Below, in pieces: positions 59,539 to 64,000 of a stretch of 64,000 bases of DNA (position 1 is the first letter of the stretch; each line of letters opens with the position of its first letter). This stretch comes from Oceanococcus sp964629015. Lineage in GTDB: Bacteria > Pseudomonadota > Gammaproteobacteria > Nevskiales > Oceanococcaceae. The notes under the pieces were generated by a model that did no database searches, was not told the DNA's origin, and saw nothing but the letters and a program-made list of their open reading frames with translations. The translations under genes were made by a program, and so were the position numbers. Location: positions 248,001-312,000 of the forward strand of contig CAZVMN010000003.1 in the NCBI GenBank assembly GCA_964629015.1. The letters are read 5' to 3'.

Positions 59539-60321
59539 TCAGGCTGTGCCGGCGTCGCTGCGACGAGCCTTGAACGCAGCGACGTTGTCATCGTAGCCTT
59601 TGATTTTGGTGTTGAAGAGCGTATCGCACCAGGATAAAAAGCCCGCATAGTTTCCCTTAACGCGGCTGTGGTGATAGTCGTGGTGCAAAGCGCCATCGGA
59701 AAAGGGCAAAAAGCGTGTCGGTGACCACGGGAAAGCGTAACCACAGTGTCCTTCGGCAGCTTCCCATTGGCGCCAGATGATCCAAAGCCACAGTACCACC
59801 ACGTGTGAACCGAGCAAGACCGGACCAATCAGGGCGATGATCCCGGTTGCTGCATACTCAAAGGGGTGCATGTAGTTGCCAGTGATGGCCCAAGGCGTAT
59901 AGATACGGTGGTGCTTGCTGTGCACACGTCGGAACCACCAGGGCCTATGCATCAGGCGGTGGAATCCGTAGTAGATGAAGTCGTCCAGGTAGATGAAAAG
60001 CAGCAATGAGCCGACTACGACGTACCACGCGGGCAGCGCGCCCATGTGCACACCACTCAGTCGCATCAATGGCCATCCTGCCACTGAGAATCCGAGCAAC
60101 CACAAATTGTTGATCAGCCAACTGCGCACCGATGGCCAGAATACGCCAGGGCGAGCCAGACGACTCTGGATGCGATAGGGTCGAGCCCAGTTCGGATCGC
60201 GCTGCGCGATGGCGGTGAGTGGCAGGGCGAACAGCATGAAAGCAAGCATGCTCAGCGCCACGCTCATTAGTGCAAAGTTCAGGAACAGCGGTTCCTGATA
60301 CCACTGCACCACAGTCTGCAT
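59539..60321 (-). CDS. Sterol desaturase/fatty acid hydroxylase superfamily protein
   Basis: A 260-residue integral membrane di-iron oxygenase. The histidine clusters are complete: HRLMH (121-125), HSKHH (134-138), His192 (GHCGYAFPW) and HHDYHH (213-218), with four or more membrane helices between them. The last region (HHDYHHSRVKGNYAGFL, then DTLF) and GYAFPW resemble sterol C4-methyl oxidase (ERG25/SC4MOL) more than simple hydroxylases. It should use O2 and electrons to oxidise a lipid carbon. Its stop codon directly abuts that of the convergent acyl-CoA dehydrogenase. trxB begins upstream on the same strand, 5 bases away. Confidence 0.85.
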   Translation of the reverse strand: MQTVVQWYQEPLFLNFALMSVALSMLAFMLFALPLTAIAQRDPNWARPYRIQSRLARPGVFWPSVRSWLINNLWLLGFSVAGWPLMRLSGVHMGALPAWYVVVGSLLLFIYLDDFIYYGFHRLMHRPWWFRRVHSKHHRIYTPWAITGNYMHPFEYAATGIIALIGPVLLGSHVVVLWLWIIWRQWEAAEGHCGYAFPWSPTRFLPFSDGALHHDYHHSRVKGNYAGFLSWCDTLFNTKIKGYDDNVAAFKARRSDAGTA

Positions 60322-60326
60322 GTCGC

Positions 60327-61283
60327 TCAGTCGCTCAGCGCATCAAGGTAGCGTTCTGCATCCAGAGCGGCCATGCAGCCGGTACCGGCCGAGGTGATGG
60401 CCTGACGGTAGATGTGGTCCATGACATCGCCTGCGGCGAATACGCCGGGTTTGGATGTGGCGGTGGCATCGCCTTGCACACCGCTCTTGACCTTGATGTA
60501 ACCGCCGGCCATATCCAGTTGACCTTCGAAGATAGCGGTGTTGGGCTTATGACCAATGGCGATGAAGACGCCATGCACTTCAAGCTCGGTGGTTTCGCCG
60601 CTGCGGTTGTCGCGAATGCGGGCCCCCGTCACGCCCATCTGATCGCCAAGCACCTCATCAAGTTCGTTGAACACGCGCAGGGTGATCTTTCCTTCTTCAA
60701 CCCGTTGCATCAGCTTGTCGACGAGGATTTTCTCGGCGCGGAACTGATCGCGGCGATGCACCAGATCGACGTGTGAGGCGATGTTTGCCAGGTACAGCGC
60801 TTCCTCGACTGCTGTGTTGCCCCCGCCGATGACGGCGACGGGTTTGTTGCGATAGAAGAACCCGTCACAGGTTGCACAGGCCGATACGCCCTTGCCTTTG
60901 AAGGCCTCTTCGGACGGCATGCCCAGATATTGAGCGGAGGCGCCGGTTGCAATGATCAGCGCATCGCAAGTGTATTCGCCGCTGTCACCGATGAGTCGAT
61001 ACGGTTTTTGGCTCAGATCCGTGGTATTGATATGGTCAAAAATGATTTTTGTATCAAAGCGTTCTGCGTGTTTTTGCATGCGAACCATGAGATCCGGGCC
61101 CTGGACGCCGTCGGCATCGCCAGGCCAGTTGTCCACGTCGGTCGTGGTGGTCAGCTGTCCGCCTTGTTCCAACCCGGTGATCAGCACGGGGTTGAGATTG
61201 GCGCGCGCGGCGTAGACCGCAGCGGTGTAGCCGGCCGGGCCGGAGCCGAGAATGATCAGGCGGTGATGTTGGGGTTCGCTCAT
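60327..61283 (-). CDS. trxB: Thioredoxin reductase
   Basis: A 318-residue low-molecular-weight thioredoxin reductase. FAD motif LGSGPAGYTAAVYAARA (12-28), redox-active CATC (Cys136 and Cys139) followed by DGFFY, the NADPH motif GGGNTAVEEALYL and the closing GVFAAGDVMDHIYRQAITSA. It reduces thioredoxin with NADPH. The peroxiredoxin gene next upstream on the same strand (66 bases away) is a natural downstream consumer of the reducing power. The length is standard and the start follows the family N-terminus. Confidence 0.95.
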   Translation of the reverse strand: MSEPQHHRLIILGSGPAGYTAAVYAARANLNPVLITGLEQGGQLTTTTDVDNWPGDADGVQGPDLMVRMQKHAERFDTKIIFDHINTTDLSQKPYRLIGDSGEYTCDALIIATGASAQYLGMPSEEAFKGKGVSACATCDGFFYRNKPVAVIGGGNTAVEEALYLANIASHVDLVHRRDQFRAEKILVDKLMQRVEEGKITLRVFNELDEVLGDQMGVTGARIRDNRSGETTELEVHGVFIAIGHKPNTAIFEGQLDMAGGYIKVKSGVQGDATATSKPGVFAAGDVMDHIYRQAITSAGTGCMAALDAERYLDALSD

Positions 61284-61348
61284 GGCTGTCGCAGTGTTGG
61301 AGGTGAGGGCAATTTTAGAGACTCACATATGGGGTCTCAGCTTGCTGA

Positions 61349-61951
61349 TTAAAGATCGGCCGCGTTGCCGGCAAGATACTCGGCGACACCTTCCGCTGTC
61401 GGTTTCATGCCGGATTGGCCTTTTTGCCAGCCCGCTGGGCAGACTTCGCCGTGTGTTTCAGTGAACTGTAGCGCATCCAACAGGCGCAACATCTCATCAA
61501 CTTCGCGGCCCAAAGGCAGGTTGTTGACGACTTGATGTTGGACAACGCCTTCTTTATCGATGAGGAAAGAAGCCCGCATGGCGACGCCGGCGTCGGGATG
61601 GGCGATGCCATAAGCATTGACGATGTCGTGATTGGTGTCTGCAACCAGCGGGAATTTCACGGGTCCAATGCCACCTTTGTCGACCGGGGTATTGCGCCAC
61701 GCGAAGTGTGCGAATTGCGAATCAATGGAGACACCAATGATTTGCGCGCCACGTTGCTCGAACGCTGCGGCGCGATGGTCGTGGGCAATGATTTCCGATG
61801 GGCAGACGAAGGTGAAATCCAACGGATAGAAAAACAGCACGACATATTTGCCCTTGAAATCGGACAGTTTGAAGTCGTCGACAATGGTGCCGTCGCCCAG
61901 CACTGCAGCGGCGGTGAAGTCCGGGGCGGGACGCCCGACGAGTACACTCAT
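61349..61951 (-). CDS. Typical 2-Cys peroxiredoxin (AhpC/Prx1 type)
   Basis: A 200-residue typical 2-Cys peroxiredoxin. The peroxidatic Cys50 is in FYPLDFTFVCPSE and the resolving Cys171 in HGEVCPAGWQKG. It reduces hydrogen peroxide and lipid peroxides; the thioredoxin system encoded next door (trxB) is the likely electron source. The C-terminal YF motif of overoxidation-sensitive eukaryotic Prx1 is absent. The ATG at 61951 follows CAGGAGTC. It is divergent from sppA, with 130 bases between. Confidence 0.94.
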   Translation of the reverse strand: MSVLVGRPAPDFTAAAVLGDGTIVDDFKLSDFKGKYVVLFFYPLDFTFVCPSEIIAHDHRAAAFEQRGAQIIGVSIDSQFAHFAWRNTPVDKGGIGPVKFPLVADTNHDIVNAYGIAHPDAGVAMRASFLIDKEGVVQHQVVNNLPLGREVDEMLRLLDALQFTETHGEVCPAGWQKGQSGMKPTAEGVAEYLAGNAADL

Positions 61952-62081
61952 GGAAGACTCCTGTATTTTGAAGGGAGAAAATCGCTCTATGCAGTGCGTG
62001 TTGTTGTGCGTGTGAGTCCGCCCGCAGACAGCGACACGGTGAGCGCCGTACACTGATTGATCAACACCAGCAATTCAAGCC

Positions 62082-63938
62082 ATGTCCGAACGCAAATCTT
62101 TGTTTCGTCGATTTTTCGGGGCCTTAGGCGCCATCTTCGACTTCTTCCGGCGCGCCGTGTTTGTCATTTTTCTGCTGATCAGCGCGACGATGATTTACTT
62201 CGTCTATAGCGGCGGCCCGCCGGTGACGGTGGATGACGGCATCGCCCTGGTCGTGGTGCCGTTTGGGCAAATCGTCGATCAGGACGATACCGATCCACGG
62301 ACGCAGTTAGCCGACGACTTCCTCGGTGAAGACCCGTCGTACACTGTTTTGGCCGATCTCCTGGACGCCATCGATAGCGCGGCTATGGATGACCGTATCA
62401 AGCTTCTGTTTCTGAAGCTGGATACCGGGTTTTACGCCGGTCAGGCGCAGCTCGAAGACTTAGCCGCCGCGGTTGAGCGTTTTCGCCAAACCAGTGGCAA
62501 GCCGGTTTACGCCTATGCCCCGGACATGGGACAGCAGGCTTATTTTCTCGCGGCTGCCGCTGATGAGGTGTTCATCGATCCGCTGGGTATGGTGTTTTTG
62601 CAGGGCTATGAAAATTATCCGCTGTACTTCAAGGAGGCGTTGGACAAACTTGGCGTGACCGTCAATGTGTTCCGCGTTGGCCAATTCAAATCTGCGGTTG
62701 AGCCGTTCACCCGCGAGTCCATGTCGCCGCAGGCGCGTGAGAATGCGCAGGGTTGGCTGGATGATTTGTGGCTGGGGTGGCGTGAGCAGGTGGCCAAAGC
62801 GCGCGGCTTGAGCGTGCAGGATCTGCAGAGCTACACGGATGATTTCGCAGTACGCCTCGCCGAACACAACGGCGATACCGCAGCATTGGCGCAAGCCTCG
62901 GGTTTGGTTGATCACGTACTGGGTTTGCACGAGATTCGCGCCATGGCTGGCGAGTTGGTCGGCATGGATGAGGAACACGGCAGTTTCCGCCAGATTCCAC
63001 ACACCCGCTATCTGCGCGCCATTGATCGCGAGCGGCGTCACGTCGCAACGCAGTCAGCGTCGACAGAAGCCCAGCCCGACAATGTCGGTGGCATTTCGAT
63101 GATCGTCGTTCAGGGACAAATTGTTCCGGGCGAGAGCAGCATGGGTTTTGCAGGGGGTGAGACGGTGCGCCGTTTGATCGATCAGGCGCGCGAGGATGAA
63201 AACTCCAAAGCTTTGGTTCTGCGGGTGGATTCCCCTGGAGGCAGCGTGTTCGCCTCTGAACAGATGCGTCGAGCTATCGTGCGCTATCAAGCCAGCGGCC
63301 GGCCGGTGGTGGTGTCCATGGCCAGCGTTGCCGCGTCGGGTGGGTATTGGATTTCCATGAATGCGGATCGCATCATGGCCCACGCGACAACGATCACCGG
63401 TTCGATTGGCGTATTTGGTCTGGTGCCAACCTTTGAGAACAGCCTCGACAAGCTGGGCATTGCTAGCGATGGTGTCGGCACGACCAACTGGTCAGGGGGG
63501 TTGAGTCCGCTGCGTCCGCTATCGCCGGCCGCGCGCGAAGGTCTGCAGATGGTCGTGGAGAAGGACTATCGCAATTTCATTACCCGCGTCGCTGAAGCCC
63601 GTGACTTGCCGGTGGATACGGTGGACAACATTGCGCAGGGCCAGGTTTGGAGCGGTCAGGATGCGAAGGATCTGGGTTTGATTGATGCCTTGGGCGATTT
63701 CGATGCTGCAGTGGAACAAGCTGCGGCCTTGGCCGGGCTTGAGGACTTCGAGCTGGTTCCGGTCACGCCACCGCTGGATATCCGTTTTCAGTTCCTGCAG
63801 CGCTTCTCGCAGATGCGCGCCTGGGTGCCAGACCCCTTGTCGCAATGGGTTGGTGCCTGGATGCGGCAGGTCAATGGTGTGATGCAACGCTGGTCTGATC
63901 CGCGGGGTGTTTATGCCGACTGCTTGTGTGTTCCCTAG
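62082..63938 (+). CDS. sppA: Signal peptide peptidase SppA, 67-kDa type
   Basis: A 618-residue membrane-anchored serine/lysine protease of the S49 family in its long, duplicated form. An N-terminal transmembrane helix lies near residues 25-43. The general base Lys203 is in FKSAVEPF and the nucleophile Ser419 in VAASGGYW, matching Lys209 and Ser409 of E. coli SppA; VDSPGGSVFASEQM precedes the Ser. It degrades released signal peptides in the periplasm. The extreme C-terminus (WSDPRGVYADCLCVP) is characteristic of the group. A hydrolase gene starts 4 bases after its stop codon. Confidence 0.95.
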   Translation: MSERKSLFRRFFGALGAIFDFFRRAVFVIFLLISATMIYFVYSGGPPVTVDDGIALVVVPFGQIVDQDDTDPRTQLADDFLGEDPSYTVLADLLDAIDSAAMDDRIKLLFLKLDTGFYAGQAQLEDLAAAVERFRQTSGKPVYAYAPDMGQQAYFLAAAADEVFIDPLGMVFLQGYENYPLYFKEALDKLGVTVNVFRVGQFKSAVEPFTRESMSPQARENAQGWLDDLWLGWREQVAKARGLSVQDLQSYTDDFAVRLAEHNGDTAALAQASGLVDHVLGLHEIRAMAGELVGMDEEHGSFRQIPHTRYLRAIDRERRHVATQSASTEAQPDNVGGISMIVVQGQIVPGESSMGFAGGETVRRLIDQAREDENSKALVLRVDSPGGSVFASEQMRRAIVRYQASGRPVVVSMASVAASGGYWISMNADRIMAHATTITGSIGVFGLVPTFENSLDKLGIASDGVGTTNWSGGLSPLRPLSPAAREGLQMVVEKDYRNFITRVAEARDLPVDTVDNIAQGQVWSGQDAKDLGLIDALGDFDAAVEQAAALAGLEDFELVPVTPPLDIRFQFLQRFSQMRAWVPDPLSQWVGAWMRQVNGVMQRWSDPRGVYADCLCVP

Positions 63939-63941
63939 GGC

Positions 63942-64000
63942 ATGGCGGAGATTGATCTTCGCGGTCTGAATTTGCATTACCGCGATCTCGCACCGGACCA
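63942..64000 (+). CDS. Start of an alpha/beta hydrolase-like gene, cut by the window edge
   Basis: Nineteen codons are visible: MAEIDLRGLNLHYRDLAPD. The pattern of a short strand, GLxLHYRD and an acidic turn is a common opening of alpha/beta hydrolases. The ATG lies 4 bases after the sppA stop codon, preceded by a GGG stretch, so it is probably in the same operon. The catalytic residues lie outside the window, so this call is tentative. Confidence 0.55.
   Translation, partial: MAEIDLRGLNLHYRDLAPD

Overview
The window looks like the chromosome of a moderately GC-rich, free-living gammaproteobacterium that lives on lipids or hydrocarbons. Markers pointing that way include DUF2058, SixA, DUF1631, MotA/MotB, two DUF1302/DUF1329 gene sets, a wax ester synthase and an acyclic-terpene-utilisation (Atu)-like cluster. 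A relative of Nevskiales/Solimonadaceae or Oceanococcus-like marine degraders is my guess; the sequence alone does not prove it. I see no rRNA, tRNA, CRISPR array, insertion sequence or prophage. Genes are tightly packed and often overlap by 4 bases (ATGA). The only gene-free stretch over 300 bases is 11471-11839, the divergent promoter region between a DUF1302 and a DUF1329 gene.

Layout. 0.1-4.1 kb: a methyltransferase, a degenerate GGDEF protein and a tandem family III CoA transferase. 4.2-9.2 kb: an inverted repeat followed by an operon encoding a DUF35 protein, an Ltp2-like thiolase-fold aldolase, an alpha/beta hydrolase, a small Cys-containing protein, an acyl-CoA ligase and a SRPBCC protein, closed by a bidirectional terminator. 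9.2-16.9 kb: an envelope module (DUF1302 outer-membrane protein; divergent DUF1329, YCF48-like and RND/MMPL proteins). 17.0-23.3 kb: a globin-coupled diguanylate cyclase, an ABC1 kinase, a rearranged CoA transferase, a voltage-sensor-like membrane protein and an amidohydrolase. 23.5-31.4 kb: rubredoxin, a SRPBCC protein, a second DUF1329/DUF1302 pair, a flavin reductase, a wax ester synthase/DGAT and a ferredoxin reductase.

31.5-40.9 kb: a PTPS-like enzyme overlapping a SDR, propionyl-CoA synthetase overlapping an esterase, a CofD/YvcK-like protein divergent from SixA, DUF2058, DUF1631 and a metallo-beta-lactamase-fold lipoprotein. 41.0-51.4 kb: an Atu/Liu-like branched acyl-CoA cluster (carboxylase with its alpha subunit split into two genes, TetR regulator, AtuA-like DUF1446, two crotonase-family proteins, isovaleryl-type acyl-CoA dehydrogenase, SDR). 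It has a divergent promoter with two near-identical palindromes that are good candidates for the TetR operator. 51.4-55.2 kb: motor stator genes, a metallohydrolase, a DUF442 phosphatase and a Prx5 peroxiredoxin. 55.3-58.3 kb: a four-gene cassette of ECF sigma factor, zinc-finger anti-sigma, small secreted acidic protein and TPR/beta-barrel-like exported protein. 58.4-64.0 kb: a second acyl-CoA dehydrogenase, a sterol-desaturase-family oxygenase, thioredoxin reductase, a 2-Cys peroxiredoxin, SppA and the start of another hydrolase.

Taken together, the window encodes uptake or trafficking of hydrophobic compounds through the envelope (two DUF1302/DUF1329 sets, RND), activation to CoA thioesters (ligases, CoA transferases), chain shortening (retro-aldol pair, dehydrogenases, hydratases, biotin carboxylase) and storage as wax ester. 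The most novel-looking parts are the DUF1302/DUF1329/YCF48/RND module beside a split Ltp2-DUF35 operon, and the ECF-controlled secreted-protein/TPR-barrel cassette.
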